This document shows, piece after piece, positions 46,881 through 58,890 of a DNA stretch of 64,000 nucleotides. The translations under genes and the position numbers were made by a program. Numbering within the stretch: position 1 is the stretch's first letter; every line of letters starts with the position of its first letter. The stretch covers positions 584,452-648,451 of the forward strand of contig SJOL01008389.1 in assembly GCA_004794785.1 (NCBI GenBank), in the 5' to 3' direction. This stretch comes from Opisthorchis felineus (taxonomy: Eukaryota; Platyhelminthes; Trematoda; Opisthorchiida; Opisthorchiidae). The notes under the pieces were generated by a model that made no database searches, was not told where the DNA came from, and saw only the letters and a program-made list of their open reading frames with translations.

Positions 46881-48050
46881 CTGCCCCCGTGAAATGCTGA
46901 AAATCAGATGAAGCAGCTTAGGGTAAAAAACTAAGCCGAAGTACTCTAGTAGTTTCTGTGCCACCTCGTTGAGGGGGTTAACGGTCCATTCATCTGGCTT
47001 AAGCACATGTTACCAACTTCCATAGCTCATCCTGACGACGTTTTCATGATGGTTTTTTTATTTTGACGGAGAGGTTTCGTATAAAGCCAAAATATCGGAT
47101 TTCACAGGTTTCTTGCATATATCTTATAGCACCATCATCACTGGCAGCAATACACCAGTAATACATAGTGGTACTGTCATTGTAGCGGTACCCTCTTAGT
47201 AATCCACGTTGGGCGGCAGGATAGCCAGAACAGCACCGGTGTCTATCTCGTGAGGGTGAGGCTCGCAGCGCACGATGATGCCGTCACCAAGAGTAAATGT
47301 ATGTGGACTTCCTAATTGCTGCGCCCCCTGTCGTCAGGGTGCAGTGCAACGTTTAACGATAACACAGGCTTGGTTCCACTGCGCTACCTTTCGGTCAGCC
47401 TTAAAGCTCACAAGGTTCGTAAACAGAAGATTGCCTTCTATTGACGAGGTTCCATGGCGTTCACAGGGTGCTCAAAAAAACGAATAAAATTTACTTCTGA
47501 GGCGTCCAACCCAGTTTTAACTCACGGTGGTTAGAAATAAACATTTGCACCCAGTCTAAGAAGCCTACTACTGCAATCGTAAGCCCTGTGCAAAACAAAA
47601 TTCCTGATCAGGGCCCAAACGACTCAAACCAAAAGTCGGAGGTTGAATGCTTAAGAACTTGATTGGGAAGTCAACGATCATCCCTGAACTGTTTGCGTAT
47701 GAATCGCTTAGTAATGGTTGTTCGAATTCTATGTGACCGTGCAGGCCTGGACAAGTAAGAGAAACTCCAAAATAGGTGATAAGGAACACAAAACACCATT
47801 CTAACATATTGAAAGTGCCCGCCGCCATTACCCATGAACTTCTTTGAAGGCCAGTTTATAAATCTACATTCGGTTGGGACAAGATTTGGCCGGGCTGATG
47901 CATAGGGAGCTCATCAAGTCTTCACTCAGGGTTGATGAATGGATCATCGCTTAACAAAATACGAAGGACTGTACTAGCAGTTACGCCTTGACCAACATTG
48001 TAACTTGGTGTTACCGAAAGTGAGAGTCACTCGTATGTTCACAACGGGTT
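46880..48050. other. Unannotated stretch
   Basis: Could include more of the LINE fragment on the minus strand near 46.9-47.1 kb, but no motif could be read. Nothing else was seen. Confidence 0.45.
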
Positions 48051-48150
48051 AATGATTCACGAATTGATACACAGGATCGCGGCTTACGCGCAAGCTTCCT
48101 TGGCCGCCTTTGTTCTTTTCGTTCGGCGGCTTTTGTTCAACTGAACAGCA
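48035..48150 (+). repeat. Segment shared with 58.43-58.53 kb
   Basis: GATTCAC...TGATACACAGGATCG...GGCTT, then CAAG and TTC-GCGGC blocks, align with 58429-58530. There the segment sits directly beside the hammerhead-bearing repeat, so it may be a further part of that element. Confidence 0.5.
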
Positions 48151-48169
48151 CAAGCGAAAAAGGGTGTAG

Positions 48170-48688
48170 CACTGCTGTTTACGTTCTCAGCGGGGGAAGT
48201 AAGCTTGTCAGCGCGAGGGCTCGCATAAAAAAAGCGCTAAAAGTGCTTTGGACTGGGCACTAGATGGAGCGTGAACAACCGTCGAAGGAAGATTATTCAA
48301 CGCACCAACTACCCGGGATAAGAAACATTTTCGTCCAATAAAAGCGTATGCTCTGACCTTGAAAACCTTCTCACCATGTCCCCGCCGTGTGATAGTTGCG
48401 TCAACGGCGAGAAAATGTTGCCCAAAAATTGCTAACACAGAGAGTAAGCATTAGGTCTTCTTGGAGGCGACGATGCTCTAGGGGAAGGAGGTCAAGCATC
48501 GTGAGATGCGCTTCATTATCGACGGACTTAAGGCCGGTAACCATTTTCGTGGCAGCTCGCTTGACGCGAACACTGAGGGTTACGTCTAACTTGCGTCCTG
48601 AGTAGATTGCTACGGTGGCATATTCAAGAAGTGGACTGTATAGGTTCCATAGAGTACCAGGAAGTTCACGAGAGTAATACGGGGATAA
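48170..48688 (-). mobile_element. LINE ORF2 C-terminal fragment
   Basis: The minus strand reads [20 protein letters not shown] and continues [20 protein letters not shown], then [18 protein letters not shown]. After a frame change it reads RRGHGEKVFKVRAYAFIGR, then FLSRVVGALNNLPSTVV. The R-x-Q/K-RAAT, LEYRRL-like and W/L-N-x-L-P blocks mark the C-terminus of CR1-like LINE proteins. A SINE abuts its upstream end at 48689. Confidence 0.75.
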
Positions 48689-48884
48689 CAATAATAATAA
48701 TCGTTCATCTGTAGCACCCTTTCGGTGCCTAGCTGCCATGTCCCTAGAAGGAAGCACGAGGTCTGGGATACTGCCAGGTTGCCCAAGCCTAGACAGAAGA
48801 ACCCGAAATGCAGAGGCCGGATTCGAAGCAAGAACCTTCCGGCCAGAAAATTTGCGCTTTGGACCACTGAGCCACCTCGCCCCC
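48689..48884 (-). repeat. tRNA-derived SINE with (ATT)n tail
   Basis: Minus-strand copy ending in a short (ATT)n array (48689-48701 read on the plus strand as AAT repeats). Both promoter boxes are slightly degraded. Its ORF-like reading joined with the LINE gives a spurious 163-codon frame. Confidence 0.85.
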
Positions 48885-48889
48885 AGGAA

Positions 48890-49445
48890 CACGGAGGAAG
48901 AGGCGCTGAAACATCTGCAGATGGACGAACGCTATTTGAGCCTATTTTTCATGGTGAAGTGAGAAGGACGAGTTTGAAGAAAACTCGATACCTAAATTCT
49001 TTTTGGTATTTTATTGTCCATTACTTTGACATTTGAAATTCTCCACGTTTCTTCTGTCCCTATCTGTAACCCTCGCTCCACCTTTTGTTTAGTGTGTGCG
49101 TATGTGCTGGCGTTTGTTTGTCCCTACCACATCACTCATTTAGCCTTGGAGTCATCCAGCCATTTTGTGGCCGACCTTACGCACGTGTTACTGTCCCACG
49201 TGGGAACCTGTTTGCTCATTTGGTTCGTACTTTTGTAATCCAAGCGGACCATTTATTGTGGACGAGTATCTACTGTCGAGGTTTGTATATTTTGTGAATT
49301 GATGTATTTCGTTAATACTACCGTATAGAAACTCGGCTCCGACTTTGTTTTGTCTTCCCGGAGGTTCTGGTATTATGCATCACTCGAGGATACCGTTTAG
49401 CTGTTACACCACCCAACACCTTGCGTCTTCTTGTTTGAATTAAAC
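48890..49445. other. Possible leader/LTR of the BEL element, not resolved
   Basis: This T-rich stretch lies directly upstream of the BEL gag start. It could hold the LTR and leader, but no terminal repeat partner was found in the window. Confidence 0.35.
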
Positions 49446-51150
49446 ATGCCAACCTCTGGAGCCATTGGGAACAAAATGGGAGCCCCCAACCTGGCGGAAC
49501 CCATTGACGCTGAGGAGGAAACAATTGCCATGCAGCTTGCTTCGTGCCCCGGTTCTTGTAAGTCAGTTGTGCATCTAGTCGCGAAGTACTGTAGCCCTGA
49601 AAGCTTTAGGGATTGCTCAGCTTCGGGAAAATTGGGTTAAGTGAGAGGTCGAACCGCAGCGGGCTCTCCCAGAGGCACGGAACAAAGGAGGGAGCTAGCC
49701 AAGATCGAGTTGTGGGCCAAAGAAGACTCACCAGATGAAGTCTGCGAACCAGTAGCCTCAACTGACGGTTAACGCAGTACCTAAACCCTGTAAGATCGAC
49801 TAAAGATCCCTAGGATATGCTGACGATATTAGACGGTCATCTCCAGGGCCAAAACAGGCCATTTCCATCACTCCAGTGATTGCCACCGTGGGACTACCCA
49901 AGGTAGAGCTATCATAGTTTGATGGTAATCCAAATCATTACTGGATGTTCACACTCCAATTTGAAATATATATTGAGAACAAGGTGGAGGACGCCGTTCA
50001 GAGGCTCCTGTATTTGATCCATTATTGCCACGGCGACGCGAGGGCAGGCATCGAAGAATGTGTGATGATTCCGCCGGAGGCACCATACTCCAGGGCTCGG
50101 AAGGTTCTCTGCAATCTTTTTGGTCAGCCTCATTATTGCTCGCTCTCTACTTGAAAGCCTGTTCCGAATGGCACGACAGACCACTGGAACAGACAAGTCT
50201 GTCGGACTTGCGAAGTTGTGAGATTGCGCTGGCGCAGCTGCGTTTTGTCTCAGGTTTGCACTTGCTTGCCGTTATGGAGAGAATAGTACGTTCTCTTCCC
50301 TCACCATTGCAGCACAAGTAGGATGATGTCGTAGACAGATGATCGATGACTAACTGACGATCACTGACTTGGCAGCGTTCTTCGACACGCGCTCCAGGGT
50401 TGCATGAAGTCGGTTTGGGCAACTGGCTCGAGAAAGAGACGTAAGACGCCCTCCTGTGCCGTTAACTTCCACCAACCAACCTAGACGGGATGGGTTCACG
50501 ATTTTCCTAACCAAAATAGGGCCCGGCACAGACCGTGGTCCAAGGCCAAGCTCACTGTGTTCACAGCTGCGCCCAATGTCCGGCTGCCAGCGCTTTCTAT
50601 CCATGGAATTTCCTGATAGATTGAGGTGCATACGGGGGCTTGGAAGACTGCCTTATGGCTACAGATTTCAAGTCACCTGTTCGCTGCGAGCAATTGGGTT
50701 GTAGGGGACGACATCACAGGTCGCTGCACGCACCGAAACCCGGAAACGAAGCAGGGACACCTTCACAGTCGGCGGGGTTTTGTGCCTTAACTCCGGTCAG
50801 TCGGCTTCCAACACGCTCAGGAGTTATTCCTGCTAAGCTTGACACTCCTGCAGGAAATGTGACAACGTATGTGTTGTAGATGCCGGGTCCGACATAACGC
50901 TAGTGAAGCGGGACCTTTTGGTAAAAACGGGGTCAGGCTGCTTCCCACTTCCATGGCCATTGATACACCGGAGGGTTCCATGGGATGCGCCTCCGAAGCC
51001 AACGTCATCAGGCCTTTATCAGCGGAGGAAAGTCAGTCGATAGAAATTGATAGAGCATTCGTTGTTGACAGCTTGTCTATGCGAGCTGTCCCATCTATCA
51101 AAGAAGCGGCTAGCACGTCGCCGCACCTTAACGAAGTCGCCTTCGGCGAA
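49446..51150 (+). mobile_element. BEL/Pao retrotransposon fragment (gag and protease)
   Basis: The ATG at 49446 starts a broken gag. At 49925-50150 the frame reads HYWMFTLQFEIYIENKVEDA, then RLLYLIHYCHGDARAGIE and ARKVLCNLFGQPH, which is the gag-like DUF1759 domain typical of BEL/Pao. At 50866-50932 VCVVDAGSDITLVKRDLLVK resembles the aspartic protease active site with Ala after Asp. No RT or integrase follows; a different retroposon end begins at 51154. Confidence 0.75.
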
Positions 51151-51153
51151 CTG

Positions 51154-51318
51154 GATAATAATAATAATAATAATAATGTTTATTTCCAACTGGTGGGTAG
51201 CACACCGTCAGGCATGATCATAACGTTACAATCAGAATACGTATGACTGAGAGGGTTGTGGGTACAGGGGATTGCGTGAAAAAGGGGCAGCGTCACAAGC
51301 AGTGGGTATTATCCGATG
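51154..51318 (-). repeat. Retroposon 3' end with (ATT)n tail, copy 1
   Basis: The minus-strand 3' end reads TTGGAAATAAAC followed by (ATT)n at 51154-51177. Upstream sequence, including the GGCATG part, is shared with copy 2. The AATAAA plus simple-repeat tail suggests a LINE or its dependent element. It is truncated at the junction with copy 2. Confidence 0.6.
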
Positions 51319-51560
51319 TAATAATAATAATAGGTTTATTTCCCAATCTGTAGGGGGCATGCCGACTGAGGCATGATCAGGTCGTCACAACCTGAACGCG
51401 GCAGGTAACAACACAACGGGCATGCTTACTACATGAAAAGTCGCCACAGTTGTGGGGAATGAAAAAAAGAGGGCAATGGGCATGAGCTACGACAAGTTCA
51501 AAGATGAAACCTGCTGACCTGAACTAAAACTGAAAACCGTTACTGGCTATGAGTGACCTT
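51319..51560 (-). repeat. Retroposon 3' end with (ATT)n tail, copy 2
   Basis: The minus strand reads ...TTGGGAAATAAACCT then (ATT)n. The text alongside aligns with 58653-58890 over about 230 bp, including the tract AACTGAAA-TGAAA-CCGTT at 51520-51540. Its 5' extent on the minus strand is not resolved. Confidence 0.6.
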
Positions 51561-54500
51561 GGGCGATCAAGTAAGTGGCTAGGGTCACAAAATGCAAAAT
51601 GGATATGGAGATTGAAGAATTCAATCTGGAGACAAATGGCAAGTTTTGTCTCAAAAATATGGCTCAAACTGAAACTGAGCAGACTCACTGGTGTCACTGT
51701 TGTGGGGAGGTCAGGTGTAAAGGGTAGTTTTGATGAAGAGATAGTGCCAATGCATGGGGCCAATCGAACACCGTAAATAACATTGAACTTGTGGAAGAGG
51801 TAAACCAAGATTGCGGCAGGAAACTGGGTTGGTTAAATCTTAACGATATGTTCAACGGTTTAGAACGAGGCGTTTGGGGCCAGGTGAAAAATCTGTTTAT
51901 AGTTGCGACTACAGGCTCGAGTGGGCGGGCGGTGCGGTCGAGCTTCTGAAGAAAGTAGTTGCGGGAGTGCCATCAGACTGGGTATGGCAGTGCCATGCCA
52001 TCGTTGCACTGACATACGCCGGTTTCTGGACAGCCCCATAACGGTCGTCAAGGTTGCCGCAATCGGACATGGATACACATTTCCGTGACAGCTTGATCTG
52101 GGCCAGACGAGGAGACTGACATATGTAGAGTCAGGCCAATGTAGGGTCATCGGTAATTTTGTTTCATTTGGAGGACCACGTGAGTGCGGACCGCGGACAA
52201 ACCAGATTGGATGAATAACGGTTGTACGGGGCGTTTACGCGACTACCTTGGAAGTTTGAAGCTGGGAAAGTGGGGGAATGAGGAAGGAATAGGATGAGAG
52301 CAGTAGCGTCTGGTGAGTGCAAGAAGACATCTGATAAGAAGGTGTCCAATAGAAAAAATCTAAAGGCGGATGACAGCAAGCTAAATGAACCCAGGAAAGG
52401 GTGGATTTTGTTGGCGGACCTAGAAACCAAGTACTAGCTGGGCCGGAGTAGGTGCCTAGTTTGGGGAAGGTAAGGACTTAGCCGCCGAGGCAGGGAGGCT
52501 AACCTCTGGATTAGTTGGAACAGGCGATTACCCGGCGGTAGATTTTAGCTCAGCAAAATGATCCAATCACAGGGTCTCCGTTGTGCAAAGGGGGCGTTAA
52601 TGTAAACAGGGACAGCAGAAAAATAATAAACGGTTGGGCGGCAGCTTCCGAGATAATGGGTAAGTACCATAATTTAACTGGAACCTACTACGTCAACTCA
52701 ACAGAAAGGTTAGAGTATGGGTCACCTGTCACCGAGTCACTGCTGTCAGCTCCAAGAAACGAACGATGCATGGCAAAAAAGCCATTAGGCGCTAGTCGTG
52801 ACTGCTGGTAATCAGGAAATAACGAAGGATTTACGTTTTGTGTGTATATGATTGCTTTAGAGAACAAAAGGGAAGGACGTGTGTGTTATGGCTGGACTTG
52901 GGTTGGTGCAGCCCAACTAAGACGATGGTGGCAACTCCCCGAACGTCGATGTCAGCCGTGAGCCTCGCACGGTGCCTCCAGGCTACCCCGTACATGTATT
53001 TTTCAAACAAAACGAAAGGGCTGCTGTCATTCACTTGTATTTCATGGTGTTGTCAGACAAGTGACAACCGGGACAAGTCCAAACCAGCTACAAACAACAA
53101 CGGTGCTCTTTTATGATTTTCCCGAGTTGAATATCAGGCTCAGAACCACCGGCGCTGGGCGATGCACCCGTGCTACTGGAGGGGTGGCGAGTATACCAAC
53201 GCACCATGGTGCAACGTAACAGGGCGACCCTCCCTGCAGGGCGTACCCGTTCACCACACGAGGTTTTCGTCCCTCGTGCATGCTACCAGATCTGCAGGGT
53301 GACAAGACACCAAGCAGTCATAATTATGGTTTATGCATTAATAAATAGCTCCAGCTACCAGATATTTTATCCGGTCGGAGGGGAAGGCAGGCCAATAAAA
53401 CAGCTCAGTCATTTCGAACAAGTGGACAGCAAATAACCACTGGAAGAGGCGAGTCGTGGAGGCAAATGAAACGGTAACTACCTTTTGAACCATGGGAGTA
53501 GAATGGAGATGTTCAGAGGCTGTTTACTACGGCTGAACGACGACGAAGCATTGGTGCGAACCGTCATGTCAAGTAGAGGCGCACCACAGTGTTATGTGTA
53601 TGTGTGAATGAGTGGGCTGTGGAACCAAACAGTATATCATTCAGACCCGCTATTTGATGTGCGTGCACTGCACGTGTTCGGAGGATGCGGAATGATTCTG
53701 AAAAGTGAGGAAATAAGGCTTTGGTTTGGCTAAGGTTAGTTAAATCTAGTCAAAGCAAAGCACCAGACATTAAAGAGAGCGGATAGAGATATTCATGGAT
53801 GGGACCAGGCTTGAAAGAACTAGGAATAAGTTGGCTTGGTATAGAAGCTTGAGGCCGGAGATAAAAAGATACAACGAGGTCAGTGAAGACGAGCATGAAA
53901 GCAGTTACGACGGCAGGCGCATGACACTCTCTGCAACACAACTACGCTTCAGATAGCAGGTGCATATTTATTCCCACGAGGCGAACGTCTGCACAAGAAA
54001 TAGATAAGTGGAGTTTTACTGACAAGAACACTTGGGGAGGTAGTCGTCTCACGTGTGGGTTAACGTTAAGGGGTTCAAGCTGGTGAATGTACATGCTAGG
54101 ACCAAATAATAGGATAGTTGGGGTGGGAGCGCAAATTAGAAGGGCTTAGGGCCTGTATCGAAGTAAGTGTCTAGTGTTAGCTGTGGAGCGAACAGATGCT
54201 CGGCTCCCTCAATGGAAAGGGAAGCACCGAGAGTCCTTCGAAAGCCTACATGAGATGATATTGTACGGATATGGGTGTGACGTATCCGAAGCGCACTGGG
54301 TATTCGATCAGCACTTGGGGGTATAAGACAGCCATTTGCCGTAAAGACCTTACTTGGTTGAATACTTCGTGGTCCAATAGGAATTGGGACGAAGCAGAAG
54401 GTTGTCAGTCATTGTATAATTGGGTGCAGTCAGGGCATCCAGGAGCGCTTGCAGCAGCTGTTCAATTTGTAACTAGCAGACACTTCAGCATCGAACACAA

Positions 54501-54900
54501 GTCTCTCTTTAGGGGATCAAAAGGCAGTACTGATGGCGGAGACTGGTGCGGTGCGGGTGAGTGAGGGTGAGCTACAACTCACATTGAGGGATAGCGCACT
54601 TCCACTACCTCATAACTTTTAGGTAGCTGGAAAACGTCTAGATAATCTGAAAGCTAGTCTGTGCAAGGATCGCGTTTTACATGGAAATTACAATAAGGTG
54701 GAGAAAGGATACATTGAACGAGTGGCAGATGCCCCCAAATTGTCAACAAATGCAAAGCAGCGGCAGCTCCCATACCATCCGGTCATCAACCCAAAAGCCA
54801 GAAGGGCTTTGGGTTATATTCGACTGCGCTGCCAGATGTCATGGTGTGTCCCTGAACGATCACCTTTATCGGGGCCCTGATTTAACCGCAAAACTTGTAA
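51560..54900. other. Unannotated, purine-rich on the plus strand
   Basis: About 3.3 kb in which the plus strand is rich in A and G. Frames on both strands are short and no protein motif was recognised. It may be the body of the element that ends at 51319, read on the minus strand, but this is a guess. Confidence 0.4.
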
Positions 54901-57900
54901 GCGTTTAGTGCAAAACAATGAGTTACAGCCTTACTAGGAAAGCTTGTCAGATAGAAGAGGAAAAAAGTAAATTATAGAGTGCAAGCCTACCTACAATCGT
55001 GAGCCGTTCCACAGAGTCGCACAGTAGGCTTAAAACAAAGAAATATTTTGATCTGTTTTCAACAGAATTGTTTTTGTTCAGTTCAGGAAAGCTAATAAAC
55101 TGGAACGACTGTGCACACGTTGCGCCGCCCCTGGAGGTTCAGATTTCGCTAAGCAGAACACTCTGACTTGGCATCAGTAAATTTATGAGCGGGTAGTTTA
55201 CAGGCAACCTACGCTGTTAGGCGAGGTGACTGAGTCTCAGGCGTGAACAACTTGGAGACAAATCTCCTTGTAGAGACTCTACCGTATACCACGGAAGTCC
55301 TAGAGGTCTACCTCAATTCTTTCTATCAAGAGGCAAAGTGTGCATACATCGAACCTGCTGCAGCGTCAATGGTCTAAGAAAAGAATTGAGTATGTCTAGG
55401 TGATCTTCATGTGGGACGCCTAAAAAAATGGCGATACACTTATTCCGTGCACCTGCGCCTTCTCTAAAAGGTCGGTCTCTGAGTGGGAATGACTGGGTGG
55501 ATCAAGGTTTCCATCTTCCACGTTACGCAGGGGAAATCATGACACTACCATCAAGTCATTATAAGCTAAATCTGTCATACAATTCTTTAGCTGCTTGTGC
55601 CCCTCCACGCTACTGTGTGACGGTTCCGTGCTGCTTGTTTTAAGAGATTTCGCTTAGAACAAAGTTTTCAGTCCCTATCGTTTGGTGGGTTTGTCGAGCC
55701 ATGGCCTGCTAACATGGAAGACTAGGGTATTCCCATTATCACATGACAGTTCCAAGTATGACGTTTTTACTCGCTTGGCTCTCGACGTTGCTGGATGTCC
55801 ACTGAAAAAGTTCATTTTTCTGATTCTTCCTCTCAGATCCGGCGCCTTCTCTAAAGCTAGGATGTACCGGTTGGTTTTCACCCACATTGCCTCTGCAAAC
55901 GTCACTTTCCAACTAAACAAGAATGCAAGGTTCAACGGATCTTGTTCTTTAATCCCTCGGAAATGGAATACTCAAGGTCAGGTTTTGTGACCATTTTGGA
56001 CTGTGGCTCCGGACCATCCTATAAAGCTAGTACTATCCAACTCTTTATTTAGGACACATTTGAGCTTGTCCCGCACTCCCCCTAAAGCCACATCCTACCT
56101 AGCCCAGCCCTTTTTACCTTTGGGCTTCCAAAGGTAAAGCATCCTATGGTAAAAGCTTCTTGTCCCACTCTATCCTTGTTCAGCAATCTAAAAACCTCGT
56201 CACACACCATGCACCAATTTTTTACTGGGCCTCAGTCGCATCCTTGTGGACTGAGTATCCCATCTTCAGGCACCCATTACGATCCCCTTTTTACTGCTAA
56301 ATTGTTCACGCGATCCTTGGGGTCCTACCGGTGTTTTGCGCACATTGGAATCAAGTTTAGCTTATTGTTTTCATTAGCCTTTGTTAATGTGTCTTCGCTT
56401 CCTCAATCTTGACCAAACTATCGAGCACACAGTTAACCAAAACTTCTACGCTCCTGATAGGACCTAACTTAAAGCGGGTGGTTTCTTCCTTCCACTGTAC
56501 CGAGGATACATGCCCTCCGACATTGACTATAATGTGTGACGTTAAAATTCCATTTTTCCTCTCTTCTTCCTCTAAGACCCCGGAGAACTCTGACTATGAA
56601 TCCCCTCAAAGTGCCTGAAAAGGCATCACGCACACTGGCTGTTGGTCCACCTTCTCCTTGGGGCCGGTTGGGGGATTGATGCAATCAATCCACACCGTTT
56701 GGCGACACCACTACTGAGCACTAATCTCCCTTTTACTTTCTCAATTGTTCCCCAGATCCAGAAGGATTTGAAACCCGAGCAGCACCTTGGACAATGAACT
56801 TGCCAAGAGATGCATATTTTTGACAAGCCTCCCAGTTCCTGATACGGCACGTGACCCCTCAGCTCTCTTAGAGGTGTCAGTTCTACCACCCTAGTCTTCG
56901 CCTAGGGACTTGATCGGCCCTGAATTGTCGTCTCCGGGTTCCAGCATACCATAAGCCACACCAGATCCCGGATGAACGCGCAAAAAATGCCCTGACAGCA
57001 TGATTTGCGCTGGACTCCGCCCACATGCTCTCCCGGACATCGGAAACCCGACGTCTTCTACCACGTCATCCCACTTAAGGAACGATGGCGACGCCCTTTA
57101 CCTGCTGAGAACGAGAGCGCACTTCCGATTTGCCCAGCAGTTTTAAATTGTAAGGATGAAAACCGCTCAACTGAAAATACAGTTGGCGAAAAAAATCGTT
57201 CAAACGCAGGCACTGGATGCCCTCTCAGGTCAACTATTTTGGCGTGGCACATTCACAGATGCATCGCGTATCCAAATCTTTATAAAAACCCAATAAGTTG
57301 GAACACAGCTGAAGCGTCGATGGCAATTTAAAAAAAGGGTTTCTCAACTTGTACTCAGCTGATCCCGTTAGGGAATCTGATCTTTTATTCTGATAGCTTA
57401 GTTGTGTTACGCTTTCATTCGCCTGTTTTAACGCTAAAGTTGCAAATTCTCGTAGGCCAACATTTCTCCATGCCGCGGCTTTACGTGCCCGTCAGGTTCA
57501 AAACTCAAAACTTGCCTGACCGTTAATCCTTCTCCAGATTATTATTGTCCGGAAGCTTGAATAATGGCCAACGTCTGCGATCATTCCTGTGTTCGACTCT
57601 GAAAACCTTAACACCATTAAGGAGTATGGAGCCGAAATCAGGAACTGGCCATCTCTGACTTTCACTCACAGAGCTCTTTCAGATCCGTGGATTCTACAGT
57701 ATCACATCCATTCCGAAAATTGGACATCAAAATGGCTTGATACTATAATACATACAGAAGATCTCAAAAATTTCCCAAAATGCCCTTCAGCGTTATAACC
57801 CTGACTGATCGCACTCCCCTACACGTATCTCTCGGTTGTAGTGCAGGGCCCACAACTCTCAGTGCCTCTCCTGTTTGGAGGTGCTTGTCGGTACCATACC

Positions 57901-58260
57901 ACCAAAATCATTCAGTCACCTGCGCAAAATCCTCGGGTTTCTACCTTACTGCCAATTCCGTCGATACAGTTGACCAATAAAACCTCGACTTTATTAGCTT
58001 CTACTTAGCACGAGCTCTCATTCCACAGAATCTATCACGCATTTTATACCCCCCCTTTAATAACATCCTTCAACTCTCAACAAAAATCTCCCCAGTTGGA
58101 GCTTTATTCCTCCTACATATGCGTGAGATCTCTGTCGGTTTGGAGAGAGTTGACCTGTCCCGTGCAGTAAAAAATGAAAGCCGAGATATTTCAGCTCATA
58201 TTTAGTATTCCTCACCCACCTTTAACACAGTTGTCCTTTTTTAATGAAGATAATTACATG
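54900..58260. other. Unannotated, pyrimidine-rich on the plus strand
   Basis: From about 55.6 to 58.1 kb the plus strand is rich in C and T and carries several open frames of 66-108 codons in different phases (55682-55990, 56146-56412, 57005-57331, 57589-57798). They do not join into one frame and show no domain I know. They could be a heavily decayed coding sequence. Confidence 0.4.
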
Positions 58261-58261
58261 T

Positions 58262-58620
58262 TTTGACGAAATACACTACACTTAAGGATGAAGAAAAGTT
58301 TCAACAACCCACAACCGGTTTCGCCCTTCTTGGGGTTCACAAGGTGGGCAAATTCCCGGTGTTTCCGTCAACCTTATGTTCTACTTGTACCCAACTTGCG
58401 TGAAATTCGGCCTATGTACTGGTCAAGGATTTGCGGATTCACTGACTGATACACAGGATCGAGGCTTTCACCCAAGTTTCTGGGTTGGTTTTGATCTTGT
58501 CGTTCAGCGGCTGCCGTTCACCTGAAAGACATGCCTATTTGGCTTTGGCGGAAGACCCACCTGGACCCGGCTGAATCTCTCGTTAATGATGTAATTCTTG
58601 CAGGTGAGCTCTCCGATGAA
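58262..58620 (-). mobile_element. Hammerhead-bearing repeat, copy 4
   Basis: A ribozyme-containing part (58262-58410) is followed by the segment shared with 48.04 kb (58429-58530) and then by repeat-body text (GGCTGAATCTCTCGTTAATG near 58570). In the minus sense the ribozyme (58305-58350) keeps stem II CCC-CAAGAA-GGG, GAAACCGGTT and GTGGG, but the CTGATGA core reads CTTGTGA. Confidence 0.65.
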
Positions 58621-58648
58621 ACCAAATTGGGATGCAGATGTGTGCACG

Positions 58649-58890
58649 ATTAGCATAATAGGTTTATTTCCCAACTTGTAGACAGTATGCAAATTGAGGA
58701 GTGAAGGGTAGTTAGAGCTTTAATGCGGTGGGGAACAGCAAAACGAGGGAAGCAAAGCCAATTGGGGTGTGCTTATTGCGTGATAGGTAAGTGTTAATTG
58801 TGGAAACCAGAAAGACTAAAACAATGAGGCAAGGGATGCAACTATTTGAACGATGAGGCTGGTTAATTTGAACTGAAATTGAAACCGTTG
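58649..58890 (-). repeat. Retroposon 3' end, copy 3
   Basis: TTGGGAAATAAACCTATTATG on the minus strand, aligned with 51319-51560. It directly follows the hammerhead repeat. Confidence 0.55.

Noticed and set aside
48401..48892. 163-codon minus-strand ORF as a host gene
   Set aside because: It is a chance fusion of a SINE with the C-terminal end of a LINE protein.
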